Of a DNA stretch of 64,000 nucleotides, positions 36,188-43,812 are shown in pieces. The stretch is taken from contig CAXXSX010000002.1 in the NCBI GenBank assembly GCA_963677165.2, forward strand, positions 5,208,001 through 5,272,000, written 5' to 3'. A program made the position numbers and the translations under genes. Position 1 is the stretch's first letter; the number at the start of each line of letters is the position of its first letter. The stretch comes from JAFGXT01 sp963677165. GTDB lineage: Bacteria > Verrucomicrobiota > Lentisphaeria > Victivallales > SZUA-371. The notes under the pieces are model-generated. The model saw only the letters and a program-made list of their open reading frames with translations, was not told where the DNA came from and searched no databases.

Positions 36188-36750
36188 CTATCCTTGTTTT
36201 TCAAACTCAATATTTCTATTGAACATCTCTACGATAGCGAAGGAGGAGTGAGGACTTTCGTCGGTATAATCCAGCCGCACATCAAATATCATTAACTTTA
36301 TTTCCCTCGGAAAATGCGTCAGAAAAATATTCAGAGCCCCCCCCTAAGCCTCCTGCTCTACTCGAACCATTCTAATTCCGGTATTATATCGGCAGCCTTG
36401 CCTACCCGGATTATGCGAAAAAGGGGATTAGATTTCCTAAAAATAGTAAGATTCCACAAAATCTCCAAATATTATTCTTTGGCCGTTAACAACACCTTGT
36501 TTCGAGCTTCAATAAATGACAAGCATTGTCTGAAATCCCCCGTCAAATCTACTGATGGAGTTTTTACACCCTACGGGAACCGGAAAATGAGATTTTAAGT
36601 GATGAGAGTAATCGTAAGCGCAATCTTTTTGAGCAGTTGAACTAACATATTTTTATTTTGGACAGGACTAAAAACATTTTCTTCTCATTTCCCAAGCACC
36701 CCAAACAGCCTAAAATCATCCTTCAAATCTATTGATTCAGTTTAGCTCTC
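36188..36750 (-). pseudogene. Decayed unknown coding remnant
   Basis: Read on the minus strand, this stretch carries broken but protein-like segments. First is KTPSVDLTGDFRQCLSFIEA (36,566 downward), then after a TAA LEILWNLTIFRKSNPLFRII and VGKAADIIPELEWFE. After another stop and a run of eight G come NIFLTHFPREIKLMIFDVRL and DYTDESPHSSFAIVEMFN, ending at 36,188. A second related opening (ESIDLKDDFRLFGVLGK) lies exactly 180 bp further right, and the DNA at 36,530-36,563 and 36,710-36,743 matches at 27 of 34 bases. I cannot name the family. It marks a decayed strip between the sugar locus and the prophage-like element. Confidence 0.4.
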
Positions 36751-36757
36751 AGCAATG

Positions 36758-37954
36758 CTAACGAAGCTTAACATTTACTTCTACGACCGGAAACATCCAA
36801 AGCAAATAACCGGGATCTTCCTTGCAATGCCACTCAAAGCTTTTTCCCTTAGCACTTTCTGATTCAAGTATTATTAAATTATTGCTTCGATAATAACGCT
36901 TAATCACAACCTGACCATCCCGCAACTTTGCTACAACAACGTCTCCTCGCCGCGGAAATTCTCCGCCCGCAACAAGCAAATTTGTTCCGCGTGAAAATTC
37001 TGGAGCCTCAGAATCGCTATCTATCCTCAAAGCAAAATAACCTGTTTTAATTTCACTACCAAACACTTCTGTTACATCTGAACAATTTCTGGCATAATGG
37101 TCCACCGGCTCCAAGGCAGGCTCATATCCCTTAGCCTGCCCTAATGATATTGCTGGCACCTCTTTCAATTCTCCAGTTTTTTCAAATTTCGCATCAGGAT
37201 CTCCCCTAATTACTTTTTCAAACTCCGCCTCCTGAGATTGCCTAAAAGAAAAATCTTTCAAACAATCAATAACAATATTTCTAAATTCCAGCCATTCATG
37301 AATATCAAAGATTTTCTGAAAATCATCATTCTTATAATACTCTCTTTGACTAATTGGCAATTTTCCCTCAATATATGGTAATATTGCATTCAAGTATTTT
37401 TGATGAATCAGCCTACTTGACAACATTTCTTCTGGTATAGGTCGATTATGTTCAATACAGTATTTTTTAATAGCTTTAGCAAGATCATCAGTAACTCCAA
37501 GACACCATAGTTTATTCTTATATGATACCTCTGGGTGAAACTCTAGTATTTCCATTCTCTGACTCAACCACTCCAGAAAAGACATTAGACTATTTGTCTT
37601 CTTTCGGCGATTTAGCGCTCCATAAACAGATTTCCAAAACTTCAATTCCTCCTTATCCTCACACTGGGATATTCGGTACCCCTTGAAATGCCCTAAACCA
37701 TTTATAATGCTGTAAAGATCGCCTGACTTAAAACTTGTTTTAAAGCCATAATCTTTCTTTGTAATTTCGGCCAAATCAACTCCCAAAATACTACAAATCT
37801 GATGATGATATTTGGGCGGGATCGCCTTCTTTCCGGTCTCCCACATTGATATATTCTGTGGTTTTATTCCTATTTTATTTGCAATCTCATTTTGTGAAAT
37901 TCCCTTTGATTTACGAACATATCGCATCTTACCTATATCAATCATTATATTCAC
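36758..37954 (-). CDS. Phage-type repressor, XRE HTH plus LexA/S24 domain
   Basis: This 398-residue protein has an N-terminal XRE helix-turn-helix (MRYVRKSKGISQNEIANKIG, PQNISMWETGKKAIPPKYHH). A long helical middle section of about 200 residues is unusual for such repressors. A C-terminal S24 peptidase-like fold follows (GYFALRIDSDSEAPEF, RRGDVVVAKLRDGQVVIKRY). Ser in DSEAP and Lys in VVIKRY occupy the places of the LexA catalytic pair. A canonical Ala-Gly cleavage site is not obvious. It should hold the element silent, with release on DNA damage if autocleavage works. It is divergent from the RHH gene, as in classic lysogeny switches. Confidence 0.88.
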   Translation of the reverse strand: MNIMIDIGKMRYVRKSKGISQNEIANKIGIKPQNISMWETGKKAIPPKYHHQICSILGVDLAEITKKDYGFKTSFKSGDLYSIINGLGHFKGYRISQCEDKEELKFWKSVYGALNRRKKTNSLMSFLEWLSQRMEILEFHPEVSYKNKLWCLGVTDDLAKAIKKYCIEHNRPIPEEMLSSRLIHQKYLNAILPYIEGKLPISQREYYKNDDFQKIFDIHEWLEFRNIVIDCLKDFSFRQSQEAEFEKVIRGDPDAKFEKTGELKEVPAISLGQAKGYEPALEPVDHYARNCSDVTEVFGSEIKTGYFALRIDSDSEAPEFSRGTNLLVAGGEFPRRGDVVVAKLRDGQVVIKRYYRSNNLIILESESAKGKSFEWHCKEDPGYLLWMFPVVEVNVKLR

Positions 37955-38116
37955 CTATCTTTAAGGTTTTTATATAAAATAATATAAAACAAATTAAATT
38001 CAAAATCAATCAAAAAAAAATTTTTTCAAAAAATACAACTTGAAAAACAACGTAAAACAAATTAGTTTAAACAAACCAACAAAAGACATTTTTATATTAG
38101 CAAAAAGGATGTTACC
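37955..38116. promoter_or_regulatory. Divergent control region of the element
   Basis: A 162-bp, very AT-rich gap lies between the repressor and the RHH frame, where opposing promoters and operators are expected. AACAAATTA-like blocks recur (near 37,988 and 38,055), but no exact dyad can be defined by eye. Confidence 0.4.
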
Positions 38117-38294
38117 ATGACAGAAAAAAAAAAGCATATATTTAGGAGTAAAACTAACCCCAAGCTTAAAAGAAAAACTCCGCAAATACGCAAATCATAA
38201 AGACCTACCAGAAGGACAAGTAGTCCGCACCGCACTAAAAAATTTTTTATCAAAAAAACAATCAAAAACAACCATTTACCAAACTATTACATAG
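38117..38294 (+). pseudogene. RHH (Arc/CopG-like) regulator, frame broken in a 10-A run
   Basis: An AAAGGA ribosome site precedes an ATG at 38117 that reads MTEKKK and then enters a run of ten A (38,124-38,133). In the frame reached by removing one A the protein continues SIYLGVKLTPSLKEKLRKYA, then LPEGQVVRTALKNFLSKK to a stop at 38,294. That is a 58-residue ribbon-helix-helix protein of the Arc/CopG type. As written, the ATG frame ends after 27 codons. Either the gene is inactive, or RNA polymerase or ribosome slippage on the A run restores it, or the base count is a sequencing artefact. Its position opposite the repressor suits a second switch regulator. Confidence 0.65.
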
Positions 38295-38370
38295 CTTATA
38301 ACAAAAATATTTTCTTATTAATTCCAACCAATAATCAATAAAAGGAAAGCAACACGCCCCAAAAGCAATA

Positions 38371-38511
38371 ATGACTACACATGAAGTCGCCAAATACATC
38401 AGCATAACAGACTAAGAAGTTTGGCAAATAACATAAGAAGTATTCAAGTCAATCCGATTATCTCGCAAATCACAAAATATTTGCACATTATTTTCAAATA
38501 TAGCTCAATAG
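38371..38511 (+). pseudogene. Excisionase-like HTH remnant
   Basis: The frame from ATG 38371 reads MTTHEVAKYISITD, stop, EVWQIT, stop, EVFKSIRLSRKSQNI. This resembles a MerR/HTH_17 excisionase-type DNA-binding protein in which two codons (38,413 and 38,434) have become TAA. Both could arise from single changes of AAA, GAA or CAA. No strong ribosome site is close. It is most simply a decayed early gene. Confidence 0.45.
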
Positions 38512-39043
38512 AGCAATAATATTTAAAATCAAAATAAAACCGGATGAGTTTACGCGAACAGTTATACTATTTACCGCAATTCCTGACACTGTAATAAATT
38601 AGCAGTATCAATTAGCTAGGTCATATATGCCAATACGAATGAAATTAATGCTTCCCGAAACAAAGTTCACTAGAGATTTGAAATGCTAAAAAAAACAGAA
38701 GACACTATTTATGGTTACTCCATCAAAGAAATCAGATAATTTTCTCGACACATTTAATAATTTTCTTGTTTCCACAACTGGACACAAAGTTGGAAGCTAC
38801 ACGAACTAATCAGGAGAAGGAGGTAACCCAGAAGTAAAAAATCAAAAAAAAGAGACTGACTAACACCACATTTAATTAGTCTTTAACACTATACTAAGGA
38901 ATAAACTACATAGTTATAGAAATTTGTCAAGATTTCTTCAAGTCAGGTTTAATATTTCCCTTCAAAAGTATCAAAGCCGAATCTTGTTTTTTTCCCATAA
39001 GCAAAGTAAGCAATTGAGACAAATTTATAGCCAGAGGATTTAT
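38512..39043. other. Degenerate early region, no intact gene
   Basis: Only short open stretches are seen. Examples are MLKKTEDTIYGYSIKEIR (from 38,683) and, in another frame, MVTPSKKSDNFLDTFNNF (from 38,711, ending 38,809). A strong AGGAGAAGGAGG motif at 38,812-38,823 has no start codon after it. The whole strip looks like former small phage genes. Confidence 0.5.
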
Positions 39044-39262
39044 ATGACACCAGAACATCAACCAAAAACGAAAGAAGCATTAAACAACCTTAAGCAACCT
39101 TTTCATAAACTTGAAGTAGTTCATTGTAACAAAGAAAACCATTCAGCGCTAAAACATCTGACACCAAATATGAAGTGCTACTTGATTATAATGTGTTCGT
39201 CCCATCTAAAATCCTCAATTTCACTAATAAACCTAAAAACTCGCAGGAATATAGAAATATGA
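39044..39262 (+). CDS. Small hypothetical early protein
   Basis: AGAGGA precedes the ATG at 39044, giving a 72-residue basic protein (MTPEHQPKTKEALNNLKQPF). Its end overlaps the nuclease start by 4 nt. The second half may be out of its original frame, because the nuclease frame is also open upstream and reads TKYEVLLDYNVFVPSKILNF. Treat it as a possible coupled leader gene or another eroded gene. No family is recognised. Confidence 0.35.
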   Translation: MTPEHQPKTKEALNNLKQPFHKLEVVHCNKENHSALKHLTPNMKCYLIIMCSSHLKSSISLINLKTRRNIEI

Positions 39263-40164
39263 CTACAGGAAGACAGAGATTTCTTAAGTGTCAACGTTCT
39301 GGAATCAGTGGTAATGATGTAGCAGCAGTAATGGGGATCAGCCCATACAAAACACCTTACCGGCTTTGGCAGGAAAAAACCCAAAAAATAAAATTAGCTG
39401 ATGAGAAAGATACTGATCAGCTTCACTTTGATAGCGTTCTTAAGGAGATTATTGCCCAAGAATTTTCCAGACGCCATGAATTTCAGGTTCAGCGCAGAAA
39501 CAGACTTTATCGCAAAGATATTTATCTGGTGGCAAATATAGACAGATATATTGTTAGCAAAGCCGCTGTGCTGGAATGTAAAATAGCCGATAAGTTTACT
39601 CGTAACCTCTGGGGAAAAGAATCAACCAATGACATTCCAGTATATTGTTTAACACAACTTCAATACTATATGTATGTTACTGGCTATAAAGACAGCTACC
39701 TTGCAGTACTCATCGGCGACAACGAATATCATGACTATCACATTGTCTATAATGCGGATCTTGCTGAATTATTAGCAGAGCGCTGTATTAATTTTTGGGA
39801 AAAATATGTCAATACTGACACACCGCCTCCAGCCATAGACAATAAAGATATTCTCTCTATGTACAATGCCGCAGAAGGACTAAGTATTACAGCGAATAAA
39901 CACATTGTTAATGCAGTTAAAAATCTCAAAAAAGTCAGACAGGAACAAAGGGTTCTAGAAGACAAAGAAATAAAACTTGAGTTTGAAATAAAAAACTATA
40001 TGTCCGAATCTGACATTTTGCTTGCTCCAGACGGCAACAAGCTGGCAACTTGGAAAGAGTCGGCCTCAAATCATATCAACGCTGTTTCGCTCCAAAAGAA
40101 ACTACCCAATGTAGCAGAATTGTTTTCCACCCAGACAATCACAAGAGAATTTTTACTTATATAG
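39259..40164 (+). CDS. YqaJ-type phage recombination exonuclease
   Basis: The start at 39259 (MTTGRQRFLKCQRSGISGND) follows an AGGAA site; the frame extends 28 codons upstream through a GTG. The 301-residue product shows the YqaJ/lambda-exonuclease-like nuclease core: GISGNDVAAVMGISPYKTPY, then an acidic metal site (DSVLKEIIAQEF), LVANIDRYI, and AVLECKIADKF with the catalytic Glu-X-Lys, then QLQYYMYVTGYKDSYL. It processes double-strand ends for single-strand-annealing recombination. A matching RecT/Bet annealing protein is not visible nearby, which is unusual. A coiled-coil C-terminus (KNLKKVRQEQRVLEDKEIKL) is typical of this family. Confidence 0.88.
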   Translation: MTTGRQRFLKCQRSGISGNDVAAVMGISPYKTPYRLWQEKTQKIKLADEKDTDQLHFDSVLKEIIAQEFSRRHEFQVQRRNRLYRKDIYLVANIDRYIVSKAAVLECKIADKFTRNLWGKESTNDIPVYCLTQLQYYMYVTGYKDSYLAVLIGDNEYHDYHIVYNADLAELLAERCINFWEKYVNTDTPPPAIDNKDILSMYNAAEGLSITANKHIVNAVKNLKKVRQEQRVLEDKEIKLEFEIKNYMSESDILLAPDGNKLATWKESASNHINAVSLQKKLPNVAELFSTQTITREFLLI

Positions 40165-40587
40165 AAAGAAAATTTTTTTAGAAAAACAAGATTACTATCC
40201 TCCTCATGACCGGGGATGACTGCTGTTGATTGGCAGCAGCATCCCCAATTTTCCAAGGATTAACACAACCAATGTACCACAAAGAATAAAAGTTCCTTTT
40301 CATAACACGATCTGGTATCCAGAACTTTCCTCGTTTTTCAACAGGAGAGTAGACAATATACCATGAATATATTTACAACATGATTCTTTATATATAACAA
40401 GAGTCAAATTATCCGTCTCCCTAAAACAACAACATTAACAGCAGTAGAATTAGTTAAGAACATATGAGGCAAAAATTGCATAATCGTAACATAAAGATTT
40501 TACTCGAATTCCAAAGAATGAGTAACAGTTCAACTAAGCATTCAAGGCCTTTTCCCCAGACTCCAAACGAAGATTGAGTATAACAAA
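40165..40587. other. Non-coding gap with one strong hairpin
   Basis: No supported gene is seen between the nuclease and the initiator. The only structure is the hairpin at 40,212-40,246. A short open stretch (RIKVPFHNTIWYPELSSFF, about 40,280-40,370) has no start or ribosome site and could be a gene remnant, for example of the missing annealing protein or an early gene. Confidence 0.5.
40212..40246. terminator. GC-rich hairpin downstream of the nuclease
   Basis: GGGGATG and CTGCTG pair with CAGCAG and CATCCCC (13 bp, one bulged A, 8-nt loop). AATTTT follows on the plus strand. It may be a terminator or a structured RNA element. Confidence 0.5.
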
Positions 40588-41490
40588 ATGGCAAAAAGAT
40601 TTATAGATACAGATATTTGGTCCAAAAAGTGGTTTATGGCTCTTTCTCCCGAGTATAAATGCGCTTTCATGTATATGTTTACGAATTGTGATTGCATCGG
40701 ATTATGGGATCCCAATGAACTCCTGGCATCATTTCAGATAGGAAATGCAGAAATTGACTGGAATTATTTCTATAATTTGATTTCAAAGCAAATCGAAATT
40801 CTGCCTAACGGGAAGATATTTCTCAAAAACTTCTGTCATTTTCAATATGGCAAACTAAAGGAGACTTGTAAACCTCATAAAAGATACATTCATGAATTAA
40901 AAAAACATAATTTATACGAAAGGGTATCAAAAGGGTATCCAGAGGGTATTGATACCCTGCAAGAAGAGGATATAGAAAAAGAAAAAAAAGAGAATAAAGA
41001 AAATCCCAAGGGGTATCAAAAGAGTATTGATACTCTACAAAAAGAAATTAACAATCCAGAAAAAAACAGAGGACCCAAACCAGCCCCTTCCCGAAAACGA
41101 TCAACAAGTTTCCCTTGTTCCGTTGAAAAAATTATTGCTGCTTATCCCCGACAATCACATCACGTTGAATCTATCAGGGCAGCAGCCTCCGTCATTGACC
41201 TCCTGTTCGACTCAGGAAAATTTGTAAACTATGAAACCGTTGAAGCTTACCTACTGGATAGAGTTGAGCAATACGCGGCTGCAGTCAAACAATGGGCTCC
41301 CGCCGAAAAACAATTCCTGCCCAAATGCTCCACATGGATGGAAGCTGGACAGTATAATGATGATCCCAACACTTGGAAACGAACCCCAAAACAAGGACAG
41401 AGTAATGCAACAGAGAAAACCAGTAACAATTTTAAAAACAGCAGAGTCCATTACAACTCTATGCCCCAAAGACCCCCCGGGGATTTCTAA
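40588..41490 (+). CDS. Phage replication initiator (DnaD/lambda O-like role)
   Basis: This 300-residue protein has an N-terminal winged-helix-like region (AKRFIDTDIWSKKWFMALSP, MYMFTNCDCIGLWDPNE), like phage replisome organisers. A Lys/Glu-rich linker carries two related peptides (KGYPEGIDTLQEE and KGYQKSIDTLQKE). The C-terminal part (VEKIIAAYPRQSHHVESIRA, CSTWMEAGQYNDD) is typical of phage replication proteins. The linker-coding DNA contains iterons (40,922-41,035), so origin and initiator appear combined as in lambda O. The next gene is a DnaC-like loader starting 86 nt inside the 3' end in another frame, so the two are translationally linked. Confidence 0.8.
   Translation: MAKRFIDTDIWSKKWFMALSPEYKCAFMYMFTNCDCIGLWDPNELLASFQIGNAEIDWNYFYNLISKQIEILPNGKIFLKNFCHFQYGKLKETCKPHKRYIHELKKHNLYERVSKGYPEGIDTLQEEDIEKEKKENKENPKGYQKSIDTLQKEINNPEKNRGPKPAPSRKRSTSFPCSVEKIIAAYPRQSHHVESIRAAASVIDLLFDSGKFVNYETVEAYLLDRVEQYAAAVKQWAPAEKQFLPKCSTWMEAGQYNDDPNTWKRTPKQGQSNATEKTSNNFKNSRVHYNSMPQRPPGDF
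40922..41035 (+). repeat. Iterons inside the initiator gene: putative replication origin
   Basis: GGGTATC at 40,922 and 40,933 and GGGTATT at 40,944 are spaced exactly 11 bp apart, and an inverted GATACCC abuts at 40,951. A second block has GGGTATC at 41,011 and GAGTATT at 41,022, again 11 bp apart, with inverted GATACTC at 41,029. An A-rich stretch separates the blocks. The 11-bp step is not a multiple of three, so protein repetition does not explain it. Confidence 0.7.
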
Positions 41491-42043
41491 ACAGCAACTG
41501 GACTATTACCGGAATTTTTACCGAAATCGTCTGGAAAAACTAAAAGTAGAACCTATGCCGGACTTTGATTTCGTCGAATTCTGTGTCCAATACTACCTTG
41601 ACCAAATCAAACGGGGATTAATGTTTTACGGCACCACTGGAACCGGAAAGACATTCCGGCTGAAAATCATTCAAGGAAGATTCAATCTGAAATATTACAC
41701 CGCTAGCGAACTGGTCCGGCAGTTTGAAGCAGATGAACGTCTCTGGTATCAGGCAATCCGACCGTTATATCCTTCCTTCAATGACGCAAAAGGATTCGAT
41801 GTTATTATTGATGATATTGGCGATGAAATCCAAAGCATGAATTATGGCAAACGCGCGGAAGTCGTCCGGGAAACAATCCGTGAACGCTACGACCTATTCA
41901 AACAAAAAGGTGCTAAAACTTTCTTCTCAACCAATTTCGATGAACAGTCTATCATTGATCGGTATGGCGATCGCTCCTGGAGCCGTTTACAAGAAATGTG
42001 TACGTTGATAAAAATTGACGGCAAAGACCGAAGGACACTATGA
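41405..42043 (+). CDS. DnaC-like helicase loader ATPase
   Basis: I chose the ATG at 41405 (MQQRKPVTILKTAESITTLC) behind AAGGACAG; the frame is open a further 58 codons upstream, inside the initiator gene. The 212-residue AAA+ protein has Walker A GTTGTGKT at residues 76-83, Walker B DVIIDDIGDE, and a downstream FFSTNFDEQSI sensor-1-like strand. RYGDRSWSRLQEM is typical of the DnaC/IstB family arginine region. It should load the host DnaB helicase at the iteron site. Its stop (TGA) overlaps an ATG that opens the decayed gene at 42,040. Confidence 0.85.
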   Translation: MQQRKPVTILKTAESITTLCPKDPPGISKQQLDYYRNFYRNRLEKLKVEPMPDFDFVEFCVQYYLDQIKRGLMFYGTTGTGKTFRLKIIQGRFNLKYYTASELVRQFEADERLWYQAIRPLYPSFNDAKGFDVIIDDIGDEIQSMNYGKRAEVVRETIRERYDLFKQKGAKTFFSTNFDEQSIIDRYGDRSWSRLQEMCTLIKIDGKDRRTL

Positions 42044-42240
42044 AAACAGGAAAAAGAAGAACATCATAAAAAGCAATGATAAAGTGAGAAGCAAAATGTA
42101 ACATCTATTCACAAGTCGTAGGTTATTTCAGACTGACCAGATTACAGAACATCGATATAAAAGAAGGACACAAAAACCGTCTTAAATTCAGAATGCCGGA
42201 AATCCTTTTCATGTTCTATTTCTATCCTAAGTTTATAATA
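42040..42240 (+). pseudogene. Remnant resembling the NrdD C-terminal zinc domain
   Basis: The frame from ATG 42040 (overlapping the loader stop in ATGA) reads MKTGKRRTS, TAA at 42,067, KAMIK, TGA at 42,085, then EAKCNIYSQVVGYFRLTRLQ and NIDIKEGHKNRLKFRMPE. The CxIYSxVVGYxR block resembles the glycyl-radical anaerobic ribonucleotide reductase C-terminus, which is also carried alone by some phages. A ribosome signal and translational coupling remain, but two stops interrupt the beginning. It is an eroded gene of unknown original length. Confidence 0.45.
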
Positions 42241-42304
42241 ATTAAGGGGTGTCATCTAAATGTAAAACAAAGTATAACAATTGGTCTTTTTTTTATCAAA
42301 ACAC

Positions 42305-42332
42305 TTGTACTTTTATAGCGATAATATATAAT
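42305..42332 (+). promoter_or_regulatory. Promoter candidate for the late operon
   Basis: TTGTAC (42,305) and TATAAT (42,327) are separated by 16 bp, about 80 bp before the HTH gene. A second TATAAT-like pair lies at 42,351-42,366. Confidence 0.5.
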
Positions 42333-42414
42333 TATTTTTGAGGAGTAATTTATAATATAGTATAATAATGCGACGGTCCAATCAACGTGGCAAAACCAAA
42401 GGAGTGATCTTCTT

Positions 42415-42870
42415 ATGTCGGATTGGACCTGTTACGGAAACTATAACAAAAAACGCAACGCCTGCCAGAAATGTGAATACGCTGAATTCTGTCAGGATGC
42501 TGCAAATCTGGAACTATCAAAAATAGTAAGTTTTGATAATATTTCCTATTCCGAGGACTTTGCAAGTCCGATTGATACCATTGATATGATCGAACCTGAT
42601 CTTGAACGTCCTCAATATACCCGCTCCCACCTATTGGAACTGGTAAACTGTCTACTTGATATTGATGACAATGACATACGCCATATCCTCAGATTAAAAA
42701 TCCATAATCCTGATATTTCATATTCAAAAATCGGTAAGCACTGGAATATTACCAAACAAGCGGTTCACGCAAAAGTAAACAGCGCGATAAAAAAATGGCC
42801 TCAATTAAAGTCTATTCTGCAAAATCGTCCAATGTTCAACCGCAATAATCGACGCAAAAAATCACATTGA
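42415..42870 (+). CDS. Cys-rich HTH regulator, sigma region 4-like
   Basis: This 151-residue protein starts after AAAGGAGTG. Its N-terminus has four cysteines in the spacing C-X10-C-X2-C-X5-C (CYGNYNKKRNACQKCEYAEF), fit for zinc or an iron-sulphur cluster. The C-terminal half is a helix-turn-helix (IHNPDISYSKIGKHWNITKQ, AVHAKVNSAIKKWPQL) like sigma70 region 4 or phage late activators such as ArpU-type proteins. It is the last gene before the structural block and has a promoter of its own. An activator of tail expression is the best guess; the domain pair is not one I can name. Confidence 0.72.
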   Translation: MSDWTCYGNYNKKRNACQKCEYAEFCQDAANLELSKIVSFDNISYSEDFASPIDTIDMIEPDLERPQYTRSHLLELVNCLLDIDDNDIRHILRLKIHNPDISYSKIGKHWNITKQAVHAKVNSAIKKWPQLKSILQNRPMFNRNNRRKKSH

Positions 42871-42948
42871 TTCTTGTTGCCTGTCTCATTCTTGAAAAGC
42901 TTTTTGATTGACGCTTCCCTATTCTGATATAATCAACAGGAGTGTATT

Positions 42949-43254
42949 ATGCTTGAAGAATTAATTGATGATCCGATTACTTTACGGTTGGCGACGGGAG
43001 AATACTCCGATGGGGAAGCTCTTTATACTGAAGTTTCTGCATTGGCGTATGTAACTGAAATGATGGAAACCGATATTGACCGCTGGGGAAGAGTCAAAAA
43101 CACTTCAGTATTTCTGATTATTGTAGATGATGTCGAAAGCATTCCCTTAGAATCACAGGTCATTTACAATGAAGTAATATACGATGTTCAGGCTGTAAAA
43201 GTATGCCGCGATACCGATGATAACATCGAATGCTTCCGGGTACTTGTTGTTTAA
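42949..43254 (+). CDS. Probable head-tail connector/closure protein
   Basis: This 101-residue protein has an acidic, beta-rich pattern (VYNEVIYDVQAVKVCRDTDD style strands), an AGGAG site and the position of head-closure proteins of siphophages, just before a tail-terminator-like gene. Sequence similarity alone does not prove the call. If the element truly lacks heads, this protein may cap the tail instead. Its stop codon lies inside a perfect 22-nt palindrome (43,242-43,263). Confidence 0.55.
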   Translation: MLEELIDDPITLRLATGEYSDGEALYTEVSALAYVTEMMETDIDRWGRVKNTSVFLIIVDDVESIPLESQVIYNEVIYDVQAVKVCRDTDDNIECFRVLVV

Positions 43255-43263
43255 ACAACAAGT
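43242..43263. repeat. Perfect 22-nt palindrome at a stop codon
   Basis: ACTTGTTGTTT and its exact complement meet without a loop. The TAA of the connector gene sits at the centre. It may be a protein-binding dyad or an RNA hairpin modulating downstream expression. Confidence 0.6.
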
Positions 43264-43331
43264 AAGTGTTCCTCCTCCATAGCTGCGTAGAGGAAACAAT
43301 AGAAAATTCATAATTATTAATTGAGGGAAAA

Positions 43332-43748
43332 ATGGACATTGTAACAACAGAACAGGCATTGGTTGCTTATTTCGCTTCTGAGCTGAGTCTTATAGCCGAC
43401 TCAACAATTTTCAGAGGTTCTCTTCCTCCATCAATTACCAATGGTCTTGGAATTATTCTGGATCAGGTAAGCAACGGAAATGAACCGGCATCCGGAATCA
43501 TTACTGCACAAATAATCGGTCGTTATACTGATCGAGATACTGCGCTTGAACTAATGGAAGCTTTCGACTCCCTCCTACCCGTTTACGGAGTGACACAGAC
43601 AATGGACGACACTGAAGTGGTCTTAACCATTGTAAAAAACAGTCATCCTGCCTGCTACATGGTATCTCACCAGGGTAGGGAAATCACTGAGCTTACGGCC
43701 AATATCAAAATACTGACAAAACACCATGAAGTAACAACTGAAGCTTGA
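43332..43748 (+). CDS. Probable tail terminator / tail completion protein
   Basis: This 138-residue protein has a GAGGG site. The order helix (TEQALVAYFASELSLI), SLPPSI loop, then IGRYTDRDTALELMEAFDSL and a final strand set resembles the minor capsid/tail-terminator family placed before the tail tube in many siphophages. It would stop tube growth at the length set by the tape measure and form the joint to a head. Position and fold pattern support the call, not motif identity. Confidence 0.6.
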   Translation: MDIVTTEQALVAYFASELSLIADSTIFRGSLPPSITNGLGIILDQVSNGNEPASGIITAQIIGRYTDRDTALELMEAFDSLLPVYGVTQTMDDTEVVLTIVKNSHPACYMVSHQGREITELTANIKILTKHHEVTTEA

Positions 43749-43812
43749 CGCTTTTTTTATATTTAGACGAGTAAGAAGAAAATTAACCACTACTAAAATA
43801 AGGGTATTAAAC

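Noticed and set aside
36314..36598. Plus-strand 94-codon ORF
   Set aside because: No ribosome site, unusual composition, and it lies opposite the decayed minus-strand remnant.
36182..37000. Attachment site or integrase at the left border
   Set aside because: No tRNA, no recombinase frame and no exact direct repeat; the 34-bp imperfect repeat looks like gene duplication.
38300..42200. Stop-codon reassignment (TAA/TGA read through) in the early genes
   Set aside because: Intact neighbours use TAA, TAG and TGA as normal ends, and the RHH gene is broken by a frameshift rather than a stop, so decay is simpler.
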